NCBI GenBank assembly: GCA_010093685.1
Contig: MU006217.1
Span: forward strand, 86,911 to 150,910
From: Ophiobolus disseminans
Lineage: Eukaryota > Ascomycota > Dothideomycetes > Pleosporales > Phaeosphaeriaceae
Length of the DNA: 64,000 bases
Reading direction: 5' to 3'
The notes beneath the pieces are model-generated. The model saw only the letters and a program-made list of their open reading frames with translations, ran no database searches and was not told the DNA's origin. Below, one piece after another: positions 21,901 to 30,830 of this stretch. The stretch's first letter is position 1; each line of letters starts with the position of its first letter. Made by a program: the position numbers and the translations under genes.

Positions 21901-23876
21901 GCCCTTGTCACGCTCAATACCTTGGACAACATCATCACTGATATCCCCATCTCGACCCAGTACCAGCAATTCGCTGTTCCTTTCGCGCCTAATATGGGCT
22001 CCACTCTGCAGATGATTCTGTACTTTGGTTTGGCTATGTGTGTCTATCCTGCTTTGTTCGCTTTATACCCAACGCAAGAGCGCCTGCGCAATGTGCGAGC
22101 CTTGCATTACAGCAACGGTATCCGCGCTGTTCCACTTTGGCTGGCATATACTTCCTTCGATATGCTGTTTGTTCTTCTCATTGCTGCTATCACGACGGCG
22201 ATTTTCGTAGGCGTAAGTCATCCATCTATCATCAGTTGTACGTTGCTAACACTACGCAGGCTTCTGACGCATGGTATGCTCCAGGCTACCTGTTCGTCGT
22301 TTTCTCCCTTTATGGTCTTTGTGCGACCCTCTTCTCATACATCATCTCAATCGTCGTCACATCTCAGCTTGCTGCCTTTGCCTTTGCGGCTGGTGGCATG
22401 GTCTCGCTCTATCTCATTTACTTCATTGGATACATGTCTATCCTGACTTACGCCCCTGCGTATGCTATCGATGACTACCTCGACATCTTCCACTGGACCG
22501 TCTCGCTCATCTCGCCGTCGGCAAGCTTGCTCAGAACGCAGTTGTTGTCACTTAACTCTTTCAGCGTGCTGTGTGACGGCACTCAGATTCCAAGCTATCC
22601 CGGGAAACTGACTGTCTATGGTGGACCTATTCTCTACCTGACCGTCCAGGCTATCCTTCTGTTTGTCGCCCTTGTGTGGTGGGACTCTGGTTACCGGCCA
22701 CCGTTCCTCAACCGTGAAAAGGGCCGCCAAAAGCACTCCGAGGAGAGCGTCGAGAACATACCATCCGCCGTCGCCGCTGAGATCACCCGTACAGAGCAGA
22801 GCAAAGACAGTCTGCGCGCACTCCATCTGCACAAAACCTTTGGCGACAACCATGCTGTCAACGATATGACCTTTGGTATCCCCCGAGGCCAAGTCTTCGC
22901 TCTCCTTGGTCCAAATGGCGCCGGCAAGTCCTCCACCATCTCCCTTATCCGTGGCGACATCCACCCAACGACGTCCATCAAAGGCGGCGGCGACGTTCTC
23001 ATCGAAGACATCTCCATCATCTCCAAGCGCGCAGCAGCCCGCGGCCACCTCGGGGTTTGTCCGCAGTTCGACGCAATGGACACCATGACCGTCACCGAGC
23101 ACCTGTACTTCTACGCTCGCGCCCGCGGTGTCCCTGACCCCAAGTCCTCTGTCGACGCCATCCTGCAAGCCACTGGCCTCCATCGCTTCGAAACACGCCT
23201 CGCGTCCAAACTGTCCGGCGGCAACAAGCGCAAGCTCTCCCTGGGTATCGCGCTCATGGGTAATCCGTCCGTCCTCCTTCTCGACGAGCCTTCTTCTGGT
23301 ATGGACGCCGCTGCCAAACGCGTCATGTGGCGTACCCTCCTCGGTGTCGCTGCGCCTGGTCGCGCTCTCCTCATCACCACGCACTCCATGGAGGAAGCCG
23401 ACAAGCTGGCAACGCGCGTCGGTATCATGAAGCGCAAGATGCTGGCGCTGGGCACGGTATCGGATCTCGGGGCGCAGTACGGCGATGCGTGGGTCGTTCA
23501 GCTGGTCTTGAAGTCTGCGCCGGACACGAGCGAGCAGGAGATGGAGCGCGTGAAGGAGTGGGTTCGGAGCAGGATTCCGGGCGTCGAACTGGATCGCTGG
23601 GGTAGTAGGGGCGGCGGGCATGGGCAGTTGAGGTTCAAGGTCCTCAAGGCTGGTAGCGGTACTACTGAAGAAGCGAAGTCAGCACAGCTCGATTTGAACA
23701 GTATACCGGGCTTGATTCAGCTGTTGGAAGCGCATAGAGAGGAATTGGGATTGGAGTATTATAGCGTGTCGCCCACCACACTTGACGAAGTGTTCTTGCG
23801 CGTCGTTGGCGAGGAAGATGAGGAGGAAAGTAAGAAGGACAAGAAGGGCTTGATTGCTCGGTTCCTTCGTAGATAG
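18984..23876 (+). CDS. ABCA-type full-size ABC transporter, three exons
   Basis: Full-length ABC transporter of the A subfamily, about 1595 residues, in an internal or plasma membrane, typically moving lipids. Exons are 18984-19100, 19159-22212 and 22260-23876. Introns are 58 nt (donor GTAGGT, acceptor CCTAG) and 47 nt (donor GTAAGT, branch GCTAAC), both phase 0. Exon 1 encodes the first membrane helix (MAGAIVRQTWILTKKN onward), followed by a large luminal loop and helices. NBD1: Walker A GANGSGKST (about residue 509), signature LSGGQKRKLQ, Walker B CVDEVSSGLDP. NBD2: Walker A GPNGAGKSS (about residue 1274), signature LSGGNKRKLS, Walker B LLLDEPSSGMD. Both sites keep the Walker B Glu. The order TMD-NBD-TMD-NBD with a large first loop is typical of ABCA. 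The cargo is not predictable from sequence. Confidence 0.93.
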
Positions 23877-23945
23877 TCTCAATTACTTACATCTTATCCA
23901 TCCAAACCCCCCTCTAATATTCTCTACATCCTCCCCATTTATTCT

Positions 23946-24272
23946 CTACCTCCTCACCATCCCCACAAACTCCAAACACACCCTCACAAAAGCCAAGCAA
24001 AACCCCACATTCTGCTTCACGCGCCACCACCATATCGTCCAGTACAAGTTCTGCAGCTGCTCGCTGTTGAAGCTGTTTGCGCTGCGCGTCGACATCTCGC
24101 TCAGCCCGCTGAGCTCCGAGGAGGGCGGGCTGGGCGGCTCCGAGGGGTCGACGAAGATCTCGAAGGAGGTGTTGGCGTCGAGGGCGAAGAGGGAGTCGGA
24201 GGGAGGGGGTGAGGGCGGCGTGGAGGGGTCGATGAAGATGGGGAAGTCGGTGAGGCGCGGGTTTGTGTTCAT
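23946..24272 (-). CDS. Small hypothetical protein with two PSxPPSPP repeats
   Basis: 108-codon frame, MNTNPRLTDFPIFIDPSTPP onward. It holds two copies of an F-x-I-F-[IV]-D-P-S-x-P-P-S-P-P unit about 25 residues apart, then a Ser-rich segment and an aromatic tail (LYWTIWWWRV). The internal repeat argues that the frame is real. The last ~25 residues may be intronic. It ends 70 nt from the convergent ABC transporter gene. No signal peptide or known family. Confidence 0.4.
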   Translation of the reverse strand: MNTNPRLTDFPIFIDPSTPPSPPPSDSLFALDANTSFEIFVDPSEPPSPPSSELSGLSEMSTRSANSFNSEQLQNLYWTIWWWRVKQNVGFCLAFVRVCLEFVGMVRR

Positions 24273-24607
24273 TTTTGCTTGGTGGAGCGCTTGTTGTTGT
24301 ATGTGAGGTGCATTTAGTGATACTGGCTTGATTCAGCGCTTGTTGGTGTATTTGTGGTGGGAGCGGGTGTTGCTATTGCTGAACAGGCTCGAAATTGCGG
24401 AGGACGAGATTTTGGGGGAGGTGAAAAGTCGGCCTGTGGGATTTTGGCACTACAACAACAAATTGAGCAGCATTCACGCTGGATATAGACTCAATTGATC
24501 GCTTTGCGTTTCGGTGCACGCAGAGATCAATAGACCGTAGCATTGTTAGCCAGTGCGATGCATCACAACAACGCCTCGCTCACTGCGCTCGCAAGTCACC
24601 ACAGATC

Positions 24608-24712
24608 CATGTCAGTCACAACAAACTACATCAATCTCTTCCTCGAGTCTCCAGCAAAAGCCAAAGATGCTCAATGAAAAAAAGGTAATGCTCAAGGCAG
24701 AAATAAAAAATT
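24608..24712 (-). repeat. Dispersed ~100-bp repeat, copy 2
   Basis: On the minus strand: AATTTTTTATTTCTGCC, TTTTTTTCATTG, GGCTTTTGCTGGAGAC, CTCGAGGAAGAGATT, then TTTGTTGTGA. It lies about 185 nt downstream (minus strand) of the palindromic TATATATA at 24896, which is followed on that strand by CCCCTCC and a CT-rich tract. It points away from copy 3. Confidence 0.62.
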
Positions 24713-25320
24713 AGCCCGTCGGAAACCTCCGAAGAAGTTTCAAACTCAAAGCGGCCCGCACTGTGCTATGCGCTGATTCAAGCCAATCAGAGAGATTCAG
24801 GTGCTTCTCCGACTCAAGTAGTGTCCGGTTAACTAACAGTGAAAAGTCTCCAGAGCCACAACATGAAGAGAAGAGAAACGCGGAGGGGCGAGCGGTATAT
24901 ATACTCGCTGGCTCGAGACGCTCGGACCCAGCCGCTCAGGTTAGATTAACCACAACAACAACGCCCCGCAGGCCTTGTGACGTGTGAGTTGATTCCTTTG
25001 ACCGCTTTCGAATCTTCTCGCGCGCGCACATAGATCACACTGAGCTCGAGCCACGCTGGGTGATTAAGTAAGGCAGACGCCAGCGCTAGCGAGCCTCCCG
25101 CTGGGTATATATACTGGCCTTCCCCCTCCGTAACTCCTCTTTTATTTTCTTCAGGCTGGCTGGTGAATCACTTTCGAGTGAAGGGGCTTTCTAGGGCGCT
25201 CATGAGGCCTTGGTTTGCGGTACGAACCTCCCGGCCAGGTTGTTTGTGCTGGACAGGCTTGTCTGGACAGTGGTTTATTCTTCGGGTGTAACCCTTCCAT
25301 GATGTGCTTGATCCCCTACA

Positions 25321-25430
25321 AATTTTTGATTTCGCCCTTTGGGCATAACATTTTTCTTTTCGTTAATTGTTTCGGCTTTTGCTGGACGGTTGAAGAAGAG
25401 ATTTGACTTGGTATAGTGGCAGTGACTGTA
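25321..25430 (+). repeat. Dispersed ~100-bp repeat, copy 3
   Basis: AATTTTTGATTTCGCCC, TTTTTCTTTTCGTTAATTG, GGCTTTTGCTGGACGGTTGA and AGAAGAGATTTGA. It shares an almost unbroken core with the 28.2-kb copy. TATATATA at 25106-25113 with CCCCCTCC and CTCCTCTTTTATTTTC lies about 215 nt upstream on the same strand. Confidence 0.65.
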
Positions 25431-26009
25431 AGGGCTGTGGAGTGAGACTGTGTGACATTTGATGTGAGTGACTGGTACAAATGGGCTTGCGTTGCATGAG
25501 GTCAGTGATTTGGTCGATATACGTGATTGCTGCTGCGATTTGGAGTCCTGAAAACTCTATACGTCTTTTGGTGTTGGTGTTTGGAACGTCAGTTCGAGGA
25601 ACGAGATCAGCGCGAAGCTGCGCATGCGCGGCGAGTCACTCTGCCATTCTGCTTGATGCGCCCTATTGACTGAGAGCACATGCGCCGTTCGCTGCTGTTG
25701 CTGCCCATCATGCGCGTCTCTCTAGCAGAGAGAGTTGCTCGATGTTGACTTACAGACGACCTCACAGAGCTCGCGCAGCACGCCCAAGTCTCTTAAACTG
25801 CTGCGACTACATATACACGTGGTTCAACGCTCAGAGCTAGCCTTCGTGCTGTTGCGTATGCGTTGAATTGACCGCAGGCGAATGCTCATGACGGCATCGC
25901 GCCGATGAAGAGATTGAATCACATCAGCCGGCAATGGTGTACCTGCGCCACGGCAAATGACGCTCGCTGAACGTTCAACATGTCCTCAATCTGTAGCTCT
26001 AAGGCCTCA

Positions 26010-26633
26010 TCATTGCCGCTCCCACTGTGCTCGAATTATGACCTCTTCTGGGTGAAGCGTCACGTCGATTCCTACCAAGTCAACTCGCAGAGATCTCCAA
26101 TGCATGATTGGCAACAGGTATCGCGCGTCAAGCACATAGCCATAATCTAGTTGTTCTCTCCAGTGCTTTACTGAAGCTCCATCTGGTGCGACTCTCGCCG
26201 AATTCGCATGTTGGGTTCTGCGATTCCGTCGAGTGTGACGGGGAAGGCCCCATTCCACGAGCTCTGCGATGAGTATCTTCCCCAAAGCTGGTTAAGCAGG
26301 CTCGCAATTAAGGCGCAAGGCAGAGTCAAGATTCAGGTTTCTATAAATCGTCGTTGTTTTCTCGTAGATGTCGTGAAATGACCATAAGAGCCGTGAGCAT
26401 CTGCACGTCGCCGGGAAAGAGGCACTTCTCGAGACATCAACACGAATCTTTGCCCCGCCTTCTGTCGCATACACATGAGATTGGAAAGGACAATTCAGTG
26501 ATGGCTTTGAATTCAATTGCTCACTACGGCCTTCACATTGAGGCCGTGGTACCGCCTCCAAGCCTGCCACAGGTCGGCTGGCGGGGCAGAAGTCGCTCTG
26601 CGCAACCACATCAAAGCCGTTTACGGCAAACAT
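26010..26633 (-). pseudogene. Doubtful unknown gene, frame broken by one TAA
   Basis: Two minus-strand frames, 26633-26295 and 26291-26010, share one phase and are separated only by TAA (26294-26292). Joined, they give about 205 codons. The second half reads GKILIAELVEWGLP and HWREQLDYGYVLDARYLL, with fairly natural composition. A further frame at 26983-26744 (IIGPGQRRYEHSEMPATVAY) may be an upstream exon. No domain is recognised and no start is convincing, so this could be chance. Confidence 0.25.
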
Positions 26634-28225
26634 CTCCCGAGAATGAAAAGAAAGCCCTCAGTCAGATCAAGCACTAGGATTCGCCTCGTGCTTGTGACTT
26701 CTTGATTGATGTTGTAGTGTGTCCACGATAGTTGCGGGTGTGCTCAGCGGGGCAAGTCACTCTCAAATCTCAAATACATATCATAAGCAACGGTAGCAGG
26801 CATTTCAGAATGCTCATACCGCCTCTGACCGGGTCCGATGATCTGAAGTGTATCGTCTTGTGGTGTCTCAAAAATCGCTGAGGTTCCTGCGCAAAACGCG
26901 AAGGCATGTTGGCCGCAAACCCGCCACTCGCATAACCACATCGTGAGCGATTGACACGGCAATTGCGGGCCTGTTTGACGCACAATGACCTCAAGGATTA
27001 ATTGCGCTGTTCCTCATCGTTGAGCTCTCTACGCTGAAGCGTTCGTCTCGCGCTTTCGCAGAGCAAGGCGCAAAGTTGGCGGAGACGACATCACATCACA
27101 ACATCACGTCCACGCACAACCACCAGTCGAAACAGCACATACCTCACTGCAAAGCTCGTAATTATATGACAGACCTATGAGATGAACTCAGACCAGCCAC
27201 TGTGACCTCCCTGCGAAGTGGGACGCCTGCGCAAGCAAATTCCATGTTGCCCCATGTTCCAGCTGTCACTTCATGAAATCACATGGATAAATTCTGCTGA
27301 GCCTCTGATCCGACGCTTTATTCTTGCGATCCCTTTGCTCCATTGAAAATGCACTGGACATGTCAGCATTGAGGCTGCTGCCACCATCGCTTCGAAGGAC
27401 TGAGCCCTCCCAGCGAAAAGCTGCACACCACGCATCAGACATCGCTTCTCAACAACTCACCAGCGCAACATCCCAAACCTTTGCGCCAGAAATTAACACC
27501 ACCCAGTTAATCTCCTCCTCATCTCCCCAAGATTTGCCACCATCACTTCACCCGCATGCCGTCGTCATGCACGCCAGGCGCTCGGACGCCCACGCGCCCT
27601 CCAGATCACAATACTGCGCCGACCCCGCTTGTTTACCTCTTCACCAGATCACAACAATCTTACGGAACCTTCCCGTCGGGGCGCGAGCTTGCTTATGTGA
27701 TCTGACGCTAGTTTGGCGCCCCCACCGAGTATAAATATAGCGCCTCCCCTACGTCTTTCACTCTCTTTTCTTTTTCTTTAATAACAGTTTCGTACTCACA
27801 CCTCCGTCATTGCTCGCAACACTTGTTAACTTCCCTTGACAGATTCCCTCTAACAAAGGTGGTCTATCCGAGACTCACCAGCACTTGAGATTTCCATTGC
27901 ACGCAACAGGAACATCCAAGTCGGACCTTAACCCGTTGGACGGTCGCGTCGGAAATAATTTTTGAAACTCGCTGCTGCTGCTTTGATCTGCCCGGGGACT
28001 GCGGTATGCGATCTTTTATCATGAACTATGGCTCTACGGGTTCTTTGACTTGGGCACTAGATGATTAACTTTCGAGGCATCCATGGACATCCAATTTTGT
28101 CTAGCAGCTGTGAAGAGTTATCTGGGATGCTGACAGTACTGTGCAGCTATGAAGAGTTATCTGAATTGTGGCAATGATGTGCCTACGGGTGCGATCTGAG
28201 CCGTGTTGGTTGGCTTCTCTTGGGG

Positions 28226-28345
28226 AGAATTTTTTTGCCTGTGTGGCTTACACCTTTTTACCTTTTCGTTGATTCGCTCTGGCTTTTGCTGGACGGTTGA
28301 ACAAGAGTGTGCTTGTTCTTGTGCCGTGTTATGTTGTGAGACTAA
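28226..28345 (+). repeat. Dispersed ~100-bp repeat, copy 4
   Basis: GAATTTTTTTGCCTGTG, ACCTTTTCGTTGATTCG, GGCTTTTGCTGGACGGTTGA, ACAAGAG, then TTATGTTGTGA. TATAAATA at 27730 with CTCTCTTTTCTTTTTC lies about 490 nt upstream. A partial extra AATTTTTGAAACTCGCTGCT at 27959 may be part of the same unit. Confidence 0.65.
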
Positions 28346-28481
28346 AGTCGTGACCGTTTGCTATCCTGTGGGAATGAGATTTGTGAAAATTCGCCATGTT
28401 AACATTTCAAAAACTGCTGTGTCGTTACCTCAAAACCTCCATCATACCGCCACCCACCACACCACCACACCCAAAGCCAAA

Positions 28482-28697
28482 ATGCCTCCCTCACCAATCA
28501 CACTCCAACTCGACGCCGAATGGCACGCCCTCCTCATTTCCAAACTCCCCGAAAGCTACAAACCAAGACAGCACTATGTCATCCCCGTGCAGCCAGATCT
28601 CCCGCGCCGCACGCGCATCAAGAACAGACTTGCGCTATGGAGAGAATACCTCGCTGAGAAAGTGCGGTGCTTCAGGCACCGGAACGACTACAAGTAG
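28482..28697 (+). CDS. Small hypothetical protein, first of two duplicated mini-genes
   Basis: 71-residue frame, MPPSPITLQLDAEWHALL, with a C-terminal basic block PRRTRIKNRLALWREYL. The ATG follows an A/C-rich leader (GCCAAAATGCC). The same block recurs about 152 nt downstream in the next mini-ORF, so the pair arose by a short tandem duplication. No known domain. The leader overlaps sequence about 140 nt after repeat copy 4. Confidence 0.45.
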   Translation: MPPSPITLQLDAEWHALLISKLPESYKPRQHYVIPVQPDLPRRTRIKNRLALWREYLAEKVRCFRHRNDYK

Positions 28698-28702
28698 AGA
28701 GG

Positions 28703-28955
28703 ATGCGAAGATACACCTACACCATCCCAGCGCCGCTCGATCCCCCACGCCGCGCACGCATCAAAAACAAACTTGCGTTGTGGAGAGAATACCGCTCCAA
28801 GAAAAGGCGGAGGAGCTACAAGCACTATCGCAACCACAAGAAGCCGCAATTGAAGGTACGCCCATACATTATCTCCAATTCCTACCCAAGCTACAATCTC
28901 ACACCCACAGACGGAGTCCCTCCTCACCTCTCCAAGCTTCTCTCGCGCGGCGTAA
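28703..28955 (+). CDS. Small hypothetical protein, duplicated basic block; probable intron
   Basis: Starts MRRYTYTIPAPLDPPRRARI and carries RARIKNKLALWREYRSKKR, a near copy of the block in the preceding mini-ORF. A 55-nt intron (28856-28910, GTACGC to CCCACAG) would join a short exon ending at TAA 28953-28955, giving about 65 residues. The 3' exon overlaps the convergent CFEM gene by about 30 bases. The two mini-ORFs may instead be exons of one gene; I could not find a splice joining them. Confidence 0.35.
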
Positions 28956-29964
28956 CAGACAGCGGCATCTCGCTCCTCCAGCTCTCCCCCTCCATCTCCA
29001 ACGGCCCAGCCAACCCCTCCCTCTGCCCGGGCACCGGCTCCCAAACATCCACACCCACGCTCTCGGGTCTCCCCTCCTCCTCACCCTCCACAACAACCGA
29101 CAGCACATGTCCGCGCTTCTTCTTCAGTACGCCATACCCATTATCCTGCACACTTATAAACTCCTCCATGCCTCTCGATCCAGGTACAGCGGGCGCAGTC
29201 ACCGTATCCATACTCGCGCGCCACACATCGTCAGAAAGCGTCTGCGCGGCCAGAAGAGCGCGCTTCAAGCGGCGGATGTACCATCCCAGCGCGAGGAAGA
29301 TGGATAGGGCGAGAAGCGAGAGGGAGACTGAGAGGCCGGCTTTGGCGCCGGGGGAGAGTTGGGAGGAGGGGGGGAGGAGGGATAGGGGTGGGGATGTGGG
29401 TGATGGGCGTGAAGAGAGTGTGGAAGGTGGAGAAGGGGTGGGTGTGCGTGATGGATTTGGTGCCGGTGTGCGCTGCGAGCTTGAAGCGAGTGACGCAGAG
29501 GACTGACTTGAAGCCGATGCCAATAGTCCAGAGGTACTCGACCCCGCACCATCCCTTGTTGTCGAACTCATCGTCGTTGAAGACCCGCCTCCAGACATCG
29601 ATCTGCCTCCAATCGCGCCGCAAGCCGCACTCATCTTCCCAAAAGCTTCCGCCTCATCATTTTTACTACATCCCTGCTCGATACACGCAGTCGCCTCCCC
29701 CACGATATTCCCCGCCCCGCAATGGCACGCAAAGTCCGTTTCGCTGGCGCATCCATCGGTCAGGATACTTTTGAGAAAGCAGGGCAGGGCGCACTGAGGG
29801 AGTTGGAGCGCGGCGAAGGACGATTGGCGACCATAAAGGGGCTGCGGTATTGAGAAGCCAGGGCTGATGTGCGCTGCCAGCAGGAGGATGGGGAGGAAGA
29901 TTTTGGGTAGGCCTGGCGCCAGAGGTGGTGGAGAGGTGAGGGGGCGCATGACGGGTGGCAGCAC
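28924..29964 (-). CDS. CFEM-domain receptor-like surface protein
   Basis: About 341-346 residues. A hydrophobic signal sequence (FLPILLLAAHISPG, about residues 23-36) precedes a CFEM domain with eight cysteines (LPQCALPCFLKSILTDGC, DFACHCG, TACIEQGC, AACG; about residues 56-118). A long Ser/Thr/Pro stalk follows, then one membrane helix (LSVSLSLLALSIFLALGWYI) with a positive stop-transfer RRLKR, and a cytosolic tail of about 110 residues. CFEM domains in fungal surface proteins bind haem or act in adhesion, signalling and virulence. The membrane helix plus tail resembles Pth11-like or sensor proteins but with only one helix. The second ATG (29949, MRPLTSPPPL) is an equally likely start. Convergent overlap with the mini-ORF at 28703 is slight. 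Confidence 0.85.
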   Translation of the reverse strand: MLPPVMRPLTSPPPLAPGLPKIFLPILLLAAHISPGFSIPQPLYGRQSSFAALQLPQCALPCFLKSILTDGCASETDFACHCGAGNIVGEATACIEQGCSKNDEAEAFGKMSAACGAIGGRSMSGGGSSTTMSSTTRDGAGSSTSGLLASASSQSSASLASSSQRTPAPNPSRTPTPSPPSTLSSRPSPTSPPLSLLPPSSQLSPGAKAGLSVSLSLLALSIFLALGWYIRRLKRALLAAQTLSDDVWRASMDTVTAPAVPGSRGMEEFISVQDNGYGVLKKKRGHVLSVVVEGEEEGRPESVGVDVWEPVPGQREGLAGPLEMEGESWRSEMPLSVTPRERSLER

Positions 29965-30830
29965 TGCTGGTTAAGATCGCTGGGTGTTGGTCGGAAGGAG
30001 CTTCGTGGTAGGCATGTGGGTTGATGAATATCGTGGAAGTAGAATCGTCGTTGCGGAGCATTGGATGTACATTCGACGACGAAGGGCGATATGATTTGGG
30101 TCGAGTCTATCTGGAAGGCGCACTCCAAACACAAACGAAGCGATCAATCCAGCATTCACCGTCAATCCGTTGCCTGGAGCGATCTGTAGGCAGTCAATAT
30201 AGTCGCAATAAAGAGAGTGTGTTGAGAGATACAATCTGCACAAGTCGCTCCCAAAAGCCCTCCCCACCCCGCGCTCTCCAACGGCGCCATATCCCCGACC
30301 CCACTGCCCATTGCGCAATTCGTCCAGAAACTCCGGTTCTGACGTCTCAACTCGGATTATGCCAGCTTGCGGCTGAAAGCCGTTGACGTTTTGGAATCCT
30401 GAAACACCAACACCGCAGCGACCGATTGGCTAATGCTGCAAAAACGCGTCGCAAGAACACCACGGAGACCTGGCAACGTTGGAGGCTAAAAGTCAAAGCA
30501 TGAATCTGAGAACATGCACGGCGTGCTGGTTCTGGGCGAACTGCGATACATGTTGAACCTCGAGAAGCGGAATGGAAATAGGAGGTATGGTTTGATAAAC
30601 GACCTTTGTTGCTAAGTTACATAGTGTGAATGCGTGCGCTGAGTATGTATGCGACAGCTTTGAAGAGCAAGGGTATTTGTGGAATCGACTCGAACGAAAG
30701 CGAGAAGACTTGTACTTGAAGAAAACATCGCTGTACGATGCGCTTTACTCATATGTATCATATATGCCCTGGTGCGCCGGTCCTTGTATATGCTTTGCTG
30801 TCTTTATACCTTGTTCGTCAAATCGTGTAT
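29965..30830. other. Intergenic, no supported gene
   Basis: Holds the promoter of the CFEM gene (minus) and the 3' flank of the F-box/LRR gene. No frame has recognisable content. Confidence 0.4.

Larger units (their letters stand above)
24273..28225. other. Gene-poor ~4-kb region with repeats and TATA elements
   Basis: No confident gene. Notable contents: TATATATA at 24896-24903 and 25106-25113, TATAAATA at 27730-27737 followed by a long CT-rich run, two dispersed repeat copies, and a doubtful broken minus-strand frame (26010-26633). The rest is short frames with no domains. Candidate noncoding transcripts are discussed under findings. Confidence 0.45.

Noticed and set aside
22548..23621. 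357-codon minus-strand frame inside the ABC transporter
   Set aside because: Antisense shadow of NBD2, which has intact Walker motifs on the plus strand.
12414..23876. Possible secondary-metabolite cluster (SDR, Zn2Cys6 factor, ABC transporter)
   Set aside because: No polyketide synthase, peptide synthetase, terpene synthase or P450 nearby; the transporter is ABCA-type, not a typical drug or metabolite exporter.
24273..28225. Transposon remnant in the gene-poor stretch
   Set aside because: No transposase, reverse transcriptase, integrase or long terminal repeats could be recognised; only the short dispersed repeat was found.
28396..29307. 303-codon plus-strand frame over the mini-ORFs and CFEM gene
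   Set aside because: His/Pro/Ser-rich shadow; it crosses antisense through the CFEM gene.
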